Assembly (NCBI GenBank): GCA_013365365.1
Contig: JABVXU010000099.1
Location: 1-64,000, forward strand
Length of the DNA stretch: 64,000 bases
Source of the DNA: Cruorifilaria tuberocauda
Lineage: Eukaryota > Nematoda > Chromadorea > Rhabditida > Onchocercidae
Direction of reading: 5' to 3'
The translations under genes were made by a program, and so were the position numbers. Below are positions 32,222 to 44,400 of the stretch, piece by piece. Position 1 is the stretch's first letter. Each line of letters opens with the position of its first letter. The notes under the pieces were generated by a model. It had not been told where the DNA came from. It did no database searches and was given only the letters and a program-made list of their open reading frames with translations.

Positions 32222-34752
32222 TCACATTGTCCATTTCAAACACCTAAATTATAGTCTTATTAATAAAAATTTTTTCTCAATTCAAAATCGATGTGCTTAT
32301 AATGGTGTGACCTCTGACCATAAACCAACTATTGTTTTTCTATTAGTAACAATGAGTATTAAGACAACATTTCGAAATAGATTTCACTATTTATATATCT
32401 GCATTTTAATGATTCAGCTTTTAGAGACGTTGACAGGCAAATGTTTTGTCGAGAGATGATAACAATTTCATTCATTTTTCCCAATTTTGTTCAAAAAATT
32501 TTCCATAAGATGGAACTACTGAAATGATTCATGTCATTCAAATTCTATAAATTTATGGAGAGATTTTAAACTTTTACGATTTTTTAACATGAATCCTAGT
32601 CACTAGTTGGACTCCGATAGGTTGTCAAAAACTTCTTGAAACTTCATATAAACTTTACTACAAGGCCATAGTCTGAATCTTCGTATTTCATGGAAGACAG
32701 TTAAAAAGTTTTTTAAAAGTCTTTCTATGCATGCATATATTAGTGAAAGAAAAATTTGTGACCTCTCCTCGTCATCAGCAGAAAACTATTCAGTATTTAA
32801 AGATTACAAAACTCAAAATTTCATATTTCCAGATCAGAAGGCTGAAAAAAAGTCTTTTTGCTAAAATGCCAAATGATAAAGAAACGACTTCAAACATCAA
32901 AAAAAACAAAGAACTTAAGGAGCCTTTAGGAAAAAAATTTTTTCAAGCCACCGAGGTTGAGTGATTACAGTGCATCAGATTTTGACATATTTCGATAAAA
33001 AATAGTCGAATTCTAAGCATGCATGAAAAAGATAGGTCCATGAGAGGATATAGTGGTCAAAAAGAACTAGAGCAAGTTTGCATAGCACCACAAACTCGCT
33101 ATTCTCGACAGTGATTGCAGAATGGCTTATCTTAAAAACTTCCGTCCTTACACTTTCTCAAATTGATTCAAAAAACTGTTTGCTCAAAAATTTTCCTTGA
33201 ATGCTTAAAATCAGTTAAGCATAAATCCAACTATTACCTGGTGTCATTATGCAAGTCTCTGCAACTAATCGAACAATATCGTGCACCACATTTTATGCAG
33301 GTATATTTTGAAAAGACACCGCAAGCTGCGCAAAATTGTCGTGGCGGTATACAACTTGGTGGTGCCCGTGCAGCATTATATGCATCAAAACCCGAAATTT
33401 CCAGGGACTTTGAAAGCTTAAAAAAAAACACTAAATACAGATATAATATAGAAGACTTGAATAAAATATTTAATGACAATTTTCATCAGAGAAGATATTC
33501 ATACCGTTTCTTCCTCTACTAAAGCCGAAAAATTTTTCCGGAATCTCTGCTTGAAATATTCCATTTTGAATTTCTTCCTTTTTTTTCCTAAAAGGAAAGT
33601 TCAAGGAAAGGCGAAATATTCTTCATTTATGTCTAAAAATTATAAAATGCAACATAATTCATGCTACATAAGAAATGATATATTTTATTACGGCCACTTC
33701 TTCACAGTTTCCTCAAAATTAAGAAATTGCTACCAAACTCGCAATTCAAATTCGTGATAGATAAGAAAGTTATAATTTTATCAATCCATATATTTTCTGC
33801 ATACTAATGATACCGTAATCGCACAAAGCTACTACAAAAAACAATGTTGTATTATATGAATTACAAATAATAAAGAAAGAAAATTACCTGATTCAACATC
33901 ACCCTTACGAGCTGACGATTGTCCCGACTGATCATCTTCGAATTTGGGAATATTTTTATGCCACTGCAATTGTGCGTGAGGATCTTCATGAAAATTGTCC
34001 TGAAAAAAAATTCAATTATATCATACACCGAATTTCACTTGTAAAATTAAAATACTAACAAGAAGATAGACGTCATTATTTTTTTAGTCTTCGTAATTCG
34101 AGAGGAGAGAAAACAAAATAGTTAGGTGAAGAAAATTACGGAGAAAATATAAAGAGATCAGCAAACTGTGATAACTGTTTTCAAAATTAAAATTATAGTA
34201 ATTTTAACAATTAATTCTAGCGATACGACCATTCCAGAACACCACCATGATTCGAAATCCTAATATCTTCCAATGAACAGAAAATAAAATTTTTCATCAT
34301 TGGAGCTTCAATAAGGCAGTTATATTATTAATTTTCAGAAAACAGCAACAATTCGTTACAGAACAACATGCCAATGAACATTTTAAACAGTTAGACGAAA
34401 TAACAACACCATAAATTAAAATATGAATATTCTATTCTAATAAAATATGAATACTTAGAATAAGTACTAAATTTCTTTTTTTAACTCTCTAGCCATGTAA
34501 CTCAGGACGCACTTCAAAAGCATTTTCGCATCAAAACAAAAATAATAGTAACCAGTTATTATCTACTTTTGAAACAAAGTTGAAGGTAACGTATAAACCG
34601 AACAGACTAGTATTGAAAAAAACCTGTTCAAGGGCTTCAAGCTGTCTTCTTAAACGTCGTTTTCGTGTTATCTCATCCAACACACGTGTTGATTCCGCTG
34701 CATGCAAACGAACTAAAATTTTTTTCAAACTAATTTTTGCAATTTCTTGCAT
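32222..34752 (-). CDS. ZNHIT1: ZNHIT1, HIT-zinc-finger subunit of SRCAP/SWR1 remodeller
   Basis: Five exons join in frame: 34752-34624, 33999-33888, 33587-33505, 33407-33238 and 32243-32222 (171 aa; human 154). In animals ZNHIT1 helps the SRCAP complex deposit H2A.Z. Visible in order: RVLD then RQLEALEQ near the N-terminus; DNFHEDPHAQL; a basic FRKNFSAL helix; and a HIT finger with paired Cys (FCAACG, YTCIKCGARYCSISC), His and a final Cys (DLHNDTRCLKWTM). The last Cys comes from a 22-nt exon after a 994-nt intron. Reading straight through the donor instead gives a stop at 33234 and loses that zinc ligand. The start at 34752 is the first ATG of an in-frame exon; a few N-terminal residues could differ. 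Confidence 0.9.
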
Positions 34753-35662
34753 GACGAACTTGAAAAACAAAGGAAATTCACAACAAGATTGAAATCGAAC
34801 CAGAATGTCGCTGCGCCTGTGTTGTTCGACTAATATTCATTAATATTGCAAAACTGATCCATTAACTTCCATCAAAAAATAGCAAACCTAGAAGAAAAAT
34901 GGAAAGAATCTGATCCATACATATTGTAAATAAATTTGAAAAAGCAGAGACTGAAAAAATCTTAAAATAAGCTCAGCTTATAAAGTAACACCTCTCCTGT
35001 AATCATAATCCAAAGCGTTCCAAAAAAAACCACTCGTTGGCCAAACTACCGTTTAAAAAATATATATCGGAGTATAAAGCCATGAATTAACAAATTCAGG
35101 ATTAATATAAACATTTATTTACTAAACGAAATGGAAATTAACAAATATTGAATTGTGAAGTATAAAATTAGCAAAAAAAAAAAACATAAATTGGCTGATA
35201 ACAACATTAACAATTCGACTCAGAATTACACTAACTCCAATTGAGATTCATTATGATAAGCATCCAAATATATTTTTTTGAACCTAACTCAATTACTTTC
35301 AATTTATCAGATAACAATCCCCAATCGTTAACTTGCTGTGAATAAGATAAGAACCAATCACTTCTAATTTGAGTCTTGATTGCTGTAATTCTATAGCTAA
35401 AGGACTAAAAGAAAGCTACTGGGAAGCTAAAATCAGAAATCATCAATTTCAATACTATTACATTGCGAGCAGGTCAACCCACCAAAACTCTCTTTATTTA
35501 TCTTTGTTTCCTTCGAAATCATAAGAATCCTAAAAGCAATTTACTGCCAATGGGATGAAATAATTTAGCAAGAAAAAATGATAATTTTGGTAAAAAAATC
35601 TTTGCGCGACGCATAATGGAAGATCTTTAATTTTTTTTAGCATAATGCCGAAAATGATACAA

Positions 35663-37812
35663 TCAAGACAAAACGGCTACGATGAAGACATTATTATCAT
35701 CTATCCGTAATTCTTCGAATCGTTTCAAATATATCAAACAAGGTAAAGCAAATTTCCAGGAAATTTTTTCTTTTGATGTGAATCGAACAAGAAGCTCGTT
35801 CAGCCCAATATACCAGCGTCCTCTCAATTTTTCACATTCCTATAATTCAACAGAGAACATTACATAACAATCGGCTAACTTGAAATCATTTTGAATTGAA
35901 TTAAATTGAATTGAAACATTGCATCGAGAAGTTTAGAAATACTAATCCAGACTTATTGAGCGTAGCTTAACGAAAATTTAATATGCAATTAATTTCACCT
36001 GTTTTTTCGCATTCTTCAGTGCGAGAGGAGGTCGTTTCTGACATATGTATTTATCCGAAAAAATTTCGTCTATTTTTTTTAACAACTGCAATGGGACTTG
36101 ATTAATCCTAAATGAAACAGCAACACTTTAATTACATCAGGATGTTTTGAAAAGCAAAGCATAACACTTTGTAGGCTCTCTAACCTAGATATTTGGCCTT
36201 TAGAAATATAATAACTACCAAATATACCATATTTTAACAAATACTTGACCTGATTCAATTCAATGCGACCTATTCGGCCACGCGTTTTCGATGGAATCAG
36301 AATGAATTCACCCGTTTCAATTAATCGTAAGGACTTCTGAAATATCAGCAAAAAAAATTAAGGCCACAATCTAGACAACTCGAGAGTTCGATAATCTAAG
36401 AATTTTATGAGATTATGGCAAACTCGATGCCATCAATGTCAAAAGAAACAAGGATAAACAAAAAGAATAAAATGATTTAAAGGAATAAAGATTCTACCGA
36501 TAGAAGTCATTGAATGTGCAGATGGAAAGAGATAAAACCCCTTTTCTTACATTAAATAACGAAATAACCTTTAACTGTGCAACAAGCAAACTGTATCTTT
36601 GGCGATTAGATTGCATTTGATTATTGCTCAATGATACCGGTTCTGATTTTAAAGCATCACCCATATCATATATAGCTGAAGCGTTTTCTTTTGAACTGCC
36701 TTCTTCGAGGACACCACCTAATTCCTGAAAAACAAAAAATTTTTCAAAATCTTGAACTATATTTAAAGACTTTTCGAAATCTATAAAAAATATTTTTTCT
36801 TTCAGAAATTACATGTTATATCACTCCGTGTTAGACTACCGCTGAGTCGAAAATCCCTTGCCGAATTTTCCAACTGTTGTAACAAATGAAGAAAAGAAGA
36901 CAATAATAACTGATCTGAAGCTATTAGGATTCATTTCATATATTAACATGCCACAATGTTTACTTAAACAAGATAAAGTGAGGAATGTAGACTTCTTTCA
37001 ATTCTGTGAACTTAGCATCATCAAAGAGAAATTAGAAATTCATCCAGAAATAATACCTTGATGTGCAGCAACTTCTGCTCCATATCCGTTTCTTCCAATC
37101 TTTTCAATTTTTCTTCTATCAATTCTATATCATATAATAAATTAGCCAATTTTTGGTTCTTTTCAATCAAACAACCAATCACTGCAATTATAGAATTGGG
37201 CTTCTTTCTCAAGTTGGTTTATTTATTATAATGAATAAGAATAAAAAGAAAAACATTTTGAGTACTAATCAAAGTATCATTTATCTCTCATATATTAACA
37301 TGCCACAACGCTTACTTAAAAACAGTAAAATGATAAATGCAGACTTCTTTTAATTCCTTAAAATATAATTTTTTAACTTTTTAAATATATTACTCTTCAT
37401 CAAACAATTTTGTTAAAAAAACACATCGTTAAGAGCAAATATCTAAATTTCAAGCTCAACATAATTGTAAACTGAGTGTTCGAAAATTAACGATGATGGA
37501 TATATATCTAAAACGAAAGGTAAATTAGAAGTCTGAAATTGAAACTGGAATAAGTCAAATAGAAAATACAGACGGTAGACCGAATAAAGTTTAATAATGA
37601 GATATAACTGGAAATCAAATTATTCTGAATAAAATCAAAATTAAATTATCTGAGAAAGAATATAAACTTGAATAACTTAATCAGGGAACCGTAAATAATG
37701 GATTGCATAAGAAAACCGGAAGTAGTTCGTAATTGAGATCTTTAACGGAAAGCTAAAAGTATTAAATCGTACCTCGGTTGATGTCAGTATCGGAGGCTCC
37801 GAACTTCAGCAT
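35663..37812 (-). CDS. SKA1: SKA1, spindle and kinetochore-associated protein 1
   Basis: Six exons join in frame: 37812-37773, 37181-37057, 36724-36569, 36336-36245, 36107-35999 and 35839-35663 (232 aa; human 255). SKA1 is a subunit of the Ska complex that couples kinetochores to microtubules. The N-terminal 55 residues form the expected coiled coil (LLYDIELIEEKLKRLEE). A polar linker follows. The C-terminal microtubule-binding winged-helix domain shows EFILIPSKTRGRI, LLKKIDEIFSDKY, the GRWYIGLNELLVRF strand-helix and a closing CLIYLKRFEELR helix. Exon 4 most likely ends at AA/GTATTT rather than at the earlier CAG/GTCAAG, because only that keeps the frame. A coiled-coil gene is divergent on its 5' side. 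Confidence 0.85.
36936..37350. repeat. Direct repeat flanking SKA1 exon 2
   Basis: Segments 36936-36998 and 37288-37350 are about 84% identical over 63 nt (53 of 63), starting with an exact 21-nt match. They lie in the introns on either side of exon 2 (37181-37057) and are 352 bp apart. They could be relics of a local duplication or two copies of a dispersed short element. Confidence 0.75.
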
Positions 37813-37922
37813 GGAATTGTAATATTTCTCGACCTTACATCTACTTTGCTTCAGACATTCCTCTCGTGCAACATTTACCATTGAACGTAACATCCGGGAA
37901 AAATGCGGATACCGAGAAGAAT

Positions 37923-37969
37923 GATTTGAGGATCCAGAATAGAAGAATGTGATTCTGGATCTTCAAATC
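37923..37969. repeat. 18-bp inverted repeat in SKA1 upstream region
   Basis: The arms 37923-37940 and 37952-37969 are reverse complements at 17 of 18 positions, with an 11-nt spacer. The single difference is a C/T change that would still allow a G-U pair in RNA. It sits 110 bp upstream of the SKA1 start, within the 670-bp gap shared with the divergent coiled-coil gene. Confidence 0.75.
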
Positions 37970-38482
37970 CAAACCAGATCGAAATTGCTCTGAAAACCTA
38001 ATCGGACAAGAAACTCGCCTTACACTTTTCGTCTCTCCCTTCCACGCTTTCTTCCCGTCTCCTGCCGGGAAAGCGGTCGGACACAAATTCAAACAGTTTA
38101 CAGTCCGGTAAAAGATCAAATCATAGAGAGGTAAGGATTGCATGCTACAGGAGATAGAAGAGAAAGAAAGATGAGAGAATAGTGTATGATGAGACATTGC
38201 AGGAGTTGTACTAATCGTTGGTTTCTGACTAACAAAGGATATTGGGAGAGTGAATTTGGATCGGTCGTTATTGGACGTCCGAGCGTCTCGTTGTTTGGAG
38301 TAGACGTAGTCGCTTGTTAGCACCACGTAACTGCAAGAGACTTGCGTGGAACTGAAAGATAATTCGACGTCGTTTTTTCATCTGGTAGTAAATTATTCCA
38401 GAATTCTGAGTTCATTTGGATTCTTCATTTGATCGGAGGTAATTTCTCTCTCATATCTGAGAAAGGTCAACTACAGGAGTGG

Positions 38483-40360
38483 ATGCATACGACAGATCCG
38501 TATTCTGCTGTACGAGCAGTTTTAAACAAATTCCCCACCGACGAAAATGCTAAGGTGTGTTTTTTCATTACAGTGACTTTCCAATATTTATAAGTTTTTC
38601 AGTGTTTCGCATTACTGTAGTTTCTTGATCTTTAACTAAGAAAATAATTTTCGTGCAGTTATCCCATTCATGATCACAGATACCCATGAAAGATTCGTGT
38701 TCAAAGTTCTTATACTACGACACCTTAAAGCATGTAGCGATCCTTAATAGTTCAACAAATTGTGCTTATATCAGTCGAACTACTTATTTTTATTCATAAC
38801 ACTGTTTAACCGACAAGGTTTTTGGTGGGACAAGAACCACTGGTACACTGCAATACTCAAGTCTGATGTTTCATTCGTGTTAAGATTCATTTCAATAATT
38901 ACAGGATTGGATGGAGGAACGTGATATGAAAGCCCAACGAATGCACGTCAATATAATGAACATTGTTGAGCAGTTGAATAGTTTGAAATCATCTTATAGT
39001 GGTATAATTTGATGAAGAGTCTTAAAAAGGGCAATGATTTGAAAAATTGACTTTTTAATTTTATCGGTTTTTTTTTTCAATTGTTTAATACAATTCCTTA
39101 AAACGCCCTGAATTAAATAAAATTCTATGCGACATAAGTGCATGCGATGATGGTAATTTAAAAGATTATCTTCAAACATTGATGCTAATACTGTTATCTG
39201 GCAAAATGGATAATAGGAGAATTTTTTATGATTATTTCTTTTATTCAGGCATAACAAAATTTCTTTTTTATGTTTTTTTTTGAAAAGCTGTACATTAATA
39301 TTATGAATAATTTTTTAGGACAAATGAATGCAAACCGCGTTGAGAAAGAACATCTGTTGCTTACACTGTATGCAATGGAAATAGGTAAGAAACAAAATTT
39401 GTCGAAGTAATGCAGCAACATGATGTTTTATTTCGTTTTTACAGATCCATTTTGCATAATTTGTCTTTTGCATGCTTGTTTTGCTAAGAACGACGTTTGT
39501 GGAGACCTAATATGGTAGTTAGTCAACACAGGGCCTCCTAATTTTATTTGGACAGCGGCAGAAAGCTGACCATGGTTACTCATGATTCTTATGAAAGAAG
39601 TTTTACTTTGCAAAATTCTGGGGATAATGACATTCATTCTTCGAGCTGGATTGATTGGTACCAATTTGTAAAACTTTTTAAAATTCATCAAATCTGTGAA
39701 AAAAAAATATTCACTTTTCTCTCTCTTTCGATTCAAATCTTTAAAATGTTACTTGTTATTATGTTTACTTATTTAATATTTGTTAGAAATATAGAAAGCG
39801 GTACGGGCATTGCAGATACAGAAAGAAGAAAGTTGGATTTGAAGGAAAAGGAAATTGAATTAGAGGACCTGCAACAACTCTCTGAAATACGACGAAATAT
39901 CGTCAGTGAACAAAGAAGGCAATGTGAATTATTGAAGGTTGCTCAGGTAAAAACTTTATTTTCTATCACATATTTCTTATCTCGAACTGCTAAAGACGAT
40001 AGCTGTCTTTAAAGTGAAATACAAATTTGTTATGAATGTTAATAAGCTGTATCAAGATAGGCAGTATCCTACATTTTTTGTGCGCTTGGATATTACGTAA
40101 ATTATTTCAAAAAAAAATTAGAGATAATCTTACCGCAATTCTATGCATTGTACGTGAAATAGTTATTTTATATTTTCTCATCTTATTACTCTTTTTCCAT
40201 AGTTTATTTCTACCAAAAATTATTTTCTTAATTTGTTTGTCTCAGTGATGAAAATTTCTTATTATCACTTTGTTTATTTTTTTAATGAACTTTAAGAAAA
40301 ACTTTCTTGCAGATGGCAAACAAAGAAAGCTGGCTTGGGAATATTGCAGATGACCACTGA
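38483..40360 (+). CDS. Small coiled-coil protein, family not recognised
   Basis: Five exons join in frame: 38483-38554, 38905-39001, 39319-39384, 39795-39946 and 40313-40360 (144 aa). All junctions are canonical and the phases agree, so the gene is probably real. The sequence is almost all helical and charged: DWMEERDMKAQRMHVNIMNI, a KEHLLLTLYAMEI segment, then a strong coiled coil (RRKLDLKEKEIELEDLQQL) and a short tail (ESWLGNIADD). No membrane segment, signal peptide or zinc motif is seen. CTACAG at 38471-38476 lies 6 nt before the ATG and could be a trans-splice acceptor. It shares a divergent promoter interval with SKA1. A spindle or kinetochore role is only guilt by location. Confidence 0.65.
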
Positions 40361-41453
40361 AAATTTCATAAGTGCATTATTTCTTGCTTGATATCCATTA
40401 GGCAATCGTGGTTTATTGCTTTTTGCATTATGCAGGAAAGTAATGTGCCTTTGTTTGAACGGTTTGTCTCAGGCAGTTTTCTCATCATCTTCAATGCACT
40501 GTCCCTTTTCATGTTTATACTTTTATGCCTATATTAATACATTCTCTATTTCGATTACTGATTCGTATTTATAATTGATATTTTATGCATGAAGATTTCT
40601 TTGTCTAGTGATTATTAAAATTTTTCGTTTCCTTAATATTCTTCTCTATCTTTATTTATGCACTATTTATGCTCTATATGTAAATAGTATTCAGTATTCA
40701 TGGATTTTGATTTATTATGAACAGATGCCCAAGGAAAACAGAGATTAAATTAATTATGAAATTCTACGATATTTTCGGAAAATTCGCATAAATTTAGGTT
40801 TGCGTTCATTAGCTCTAATTATCGGAATTTTTGTGGAAAAGAATGAAAAGTGTTTTGGGATTGTACTGCTCTTACTGTGATAAGTATTTCAAATCATTAA
40901 AAAAATAGCTTTGTTGATGAGATATCTATTGTTTCTACCCTAATGCCTATGTTCAGATTTGTTAATAGTCTGAAAGTTTTAAACTGATTTGTTCATAAAA
41001 TATTTTAAAGCAATGTTCATTTTAGAAATGCTGGTGTTCTCACTGATTTAATCTCATCATATGTTGTGATTGTTACGGACTTCTCTTCAAATTTATGTAA
41101 ATTTGTCTAGTTCCAAATTTTATAATGGAATGCTTGCAGACGTTTTGAAAAAAATTACATGTCAATTTTCGAATATCTATAATTTGGAATTATTCTGATG
41201 TTACCTGTAATGCGGAATTCTAAATCGATAATAGCTTGCGCTGTTATCATCGAGATATGGTGGTATCCTTAGTCGGTTTACACTTTTGCTCTCAGCATCA
41301 AATACAGGAGTGGTTTTAGGTCCTGTAAATAGTCGAATATATTATGGAAAGAGGAAAGAAATCAAATTAACGATAAAGGAAGTGACAGGAACTTGAGGTA
41401 TTGGTGAAAACTGTGGCAGCTGATGTTCGATTCGTGGAAGTTGGACATCTCAC
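40361..41453. other. Intergenic, coiled-coil gene to GPHR
   Basis: AT-rich, both neighbours on the plus strand. The left part is presumably 3' UTR and the right part the GPHR promoter. No open frame or exon here resembles a known protein. Confidence 0.5.
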
Positions 41454-44400
41454 ATGACTTTGATGTGGGATTCCGTTGTTATGTTATTGTCTCAGGTGAA
41501 TTCGTTCGTGATTTAGAACACTGCAGTTTATGAAGTATGTCCAATTTTCTTTCGCATGTTTGTCATTTCATCAACAGCGTGGAATTCTGATTTAAGAAAC
41601 TGTTATCATTTGTTTCAGATAATTTTTTTCTTGTTTGGGTGGTTTTTCTTCATGAAACAATTATTTCGCGATTACGAAGTACACAGAAGATTAGTACAGA
41701 TTTTATTTTCCATTACATTTGCCTTATCTTGCACAATGTTTGAACTAATTATTTTTGAAATTATTGGCTTCCTGGAGCCTAGGTGAGTTTTGAATCTTGT
41801 TTTTAGGATATTTCGTAGGAAAAATCCGAATTTATATGGTGTTTTAGCAATAGGACAACAATTTACTTAGATTTTGCAGTTTATGTATTATAGATTATTG
41901 GAAATATTCCCATTCGCACTTAGACTAATGAATACATTATGCCGAGAAGTCGTCGTTGAAAAATGCATAATTGATTAGGATGTTTGCAATGAATTTCTTT
42001 ATCACACTTTTACAAAGTTTCAGTTCCCGGTTTTTGCATTGGAAATTGGGACTTTATTCAATACTTTTCGTATTAATTGTCGTCCTTCCAATTTATTTCT
42101 CTTTTTCGCTTTTCCGATCAATTAATTTCAGTAAGTTTCATTTTCCGTTTTATTTTTCTTTGCTCCTTCATCTTTAAATTTTCAGTCAATTTGTAAACAC
42201 TTTTTAATGTTCTTTTTGTTTTCAATTAAGAATAAGTAATCCTTAATAAAACCCTCGCAAAACTATTGAAATGGAAAAAAGAAACAAGGTAAATGATATC
42301 AGTCAAATATAGTATTAACAAATAAATAATCTTTGACAGATGATCAATATGCTGAGCTGTTACTTTTAAAAATTGGATAAAAAGGTTTTGGAAGGTCTTT
42401 TTATGATTTTCAAAAAATTCGTGGAATTGTCGACATGATAAGTATTATCCCCTGTAATAAAATTTCATGTCTCACAGTTTTGAATTGTTGACGGTTTTCA
42501 AAGCATTCAATTTTTTCAGTCGGAGAAAAGTGGATACTGCCTCTCACCGTACTCTCATGGATAATATTCATATATTTATTTTGGAAAATAGGTGATCCAT
42601 TCCCAATTCTGAGCGCGCGGCATGGTAAGAATAAATTTTTTGTAAGACGATGGCAGTAAAACAGTATTGTTCTTCAGGTTTTCTCGAGCGTTATTATCTC
42701 TTGGTTTAAGTTAATTAAAACTGTATTGAAGTTCAGTTTACCTTAGCTAGTAAAGCTATGGAAAAAAAAATTAACTCTATTAATATCGAAACAATTAACT
42801 CCCGGAGCGTTAAAGCTTCATGCCGTCCAGCAGATAATTTGAATACATAACTTACCATTTTCCTAATTATTTATTATAGGCATATTTACAATTGAACAAG
42901 CAATTTCACGCATAGGTGTAATTGGAGTAACAGTTATGGCCATGTTATCTGGATTTGGTGCCGTGAATGCCCCGTATTGTTACATGACTTTTTTCATGCG
43001 ACCCGTTGGGCATATACAAATAGCGCAAATGGAACGAAAACTGATGCACACTATGGAAATGATTGTTGCAAAAAAAAAACGACTATGTGTTTTGGAAAAG
43101 GAAGTTGCATTAAGCGCTTTTACGCAAGGTATTTTCTCACATAAGAATAGAAATGTGCCTCTATCTTCAGTGGTTATTGTCTTTTTTCTCATAAATTTTG
43201 TTTTATATTAATGTCTGACTATTACTAATAAGTCTAAAATTTGAGGTATACAAAATATTTTGCTGATTCAGGAAGAGCACATGAGCATAATTGTAAATTA
43301 AAAAAACATATCAAAAATTTTGTAATATAAAGCATAGGCTTTAAGAGTTATATCAAACTGTATGATGGATTAGTTATTAATCTTCACGTAGAATTAATTT
43401 AAAAAATATCCATGTAAAATCAAAAAATGCGTTGTTTTAGGAAATGACAGTCAAAGAAGCATACTGCAGAAACTTTGGGGTTCAGTATCATTTTCTTCAT
43501 TTTCCTTGAAAGATCAGATAAGGTTTGAAATTTTAGAATACTTTTCCCGCATGCAATTTACATGCTTTTCATTTTAAAATTGCTAAAGAAATAATTTTTC
43601 AGCGTGCTTAATTCAGAAATATTACCTCTGGAGGAACTCAGTCGCTATTTGTTTCTAGAAATTGTTGAACTACGGAATATGAGAGTGCGTGCTTCTTCAT
43701 TTTTACAAATTTTCAAGATTTTAACGAAAAATATCGATATCCTTAATAGTCTATTTTATAGTTCTTTGTTGACTGAAATAACGATATATTACGTAAGAAT
43801 TTTAAAGAAGCAGAATGAGGTACTTAATATTGAGAATATATAATTTGAGAATAGCAAATGAATTTATACCTTACATATAAGAACTTTTATAACATCATTA
43901 TAAGATTGGATAAATTTCTTAAAATTTTACCAAAATTTTGGAATGCAAGATTCTAGGATTTTGTTGGGAATCAGACTTTATGCTTGCAGTGTCAGACAGT
44001 TTCCTATTTTCTTTTTGGTTTCGGTTTTCTTCAGGAGCGTATGGAATATAGTAAGACTTGGGAAGGACAATATTTCAATATAGTGGGACATTTCTTTTCT
44101 ATTTATTGTATTTGGAAAATTTTTATTTGTACTGTGAATATTGTTTTCGATCGAGTTGGAAAAGTGGATCCAGTTACGAGAGGAATTGAGATTGCTGTTA
44201 ATTATATAGGTTTTCAACTTGATGTAAGTGTCTTTCGGTCATTGTATATAATTCATCAACTTCGAATTACGTAGAATATCCTGCTTATAAAAATCGTTAC
44301 CTGCCAGAACGTTTGATACGGTTCCTGATTCTATGTAGTCTTCCTGGAAGTTAGCCTGCGATTAACCTTCTGTTTTGTTTAATCATTGACTAATACAAGT

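Noticed and set aside
32731..32964. 77-codon Lys-rich plus-strand frame
   Set aside because: It lies inside the last intron of ZNHIT1. Its Lys-rich composition is what AT-rich random sequence gives, and there is no splice or start evidence.
33234..33237. Stop codon as the end of ZNHIT1
   Set aside because: It falls inside a consensus donor, and ending there removes the final zinc-binding Cys. The downstream 22-nt exon restores it in phase.
36086..36244. Continuation of SKA1 exon 4 as one long frame to a stop at 36079
   Set aside because: The stretch is intron-like, and splicing AA/GTATTT to 36107 recovers the rest of the microtubule-binding domain.
37841..38326. 161-codon minus-strand open frame upstream of SKA1
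   Set aside because: It has no ATG at its start, no recognisable domain, lies in the shared upstream region of two well-supported genes and includes the inverted repeat. Treated as a chance frame.
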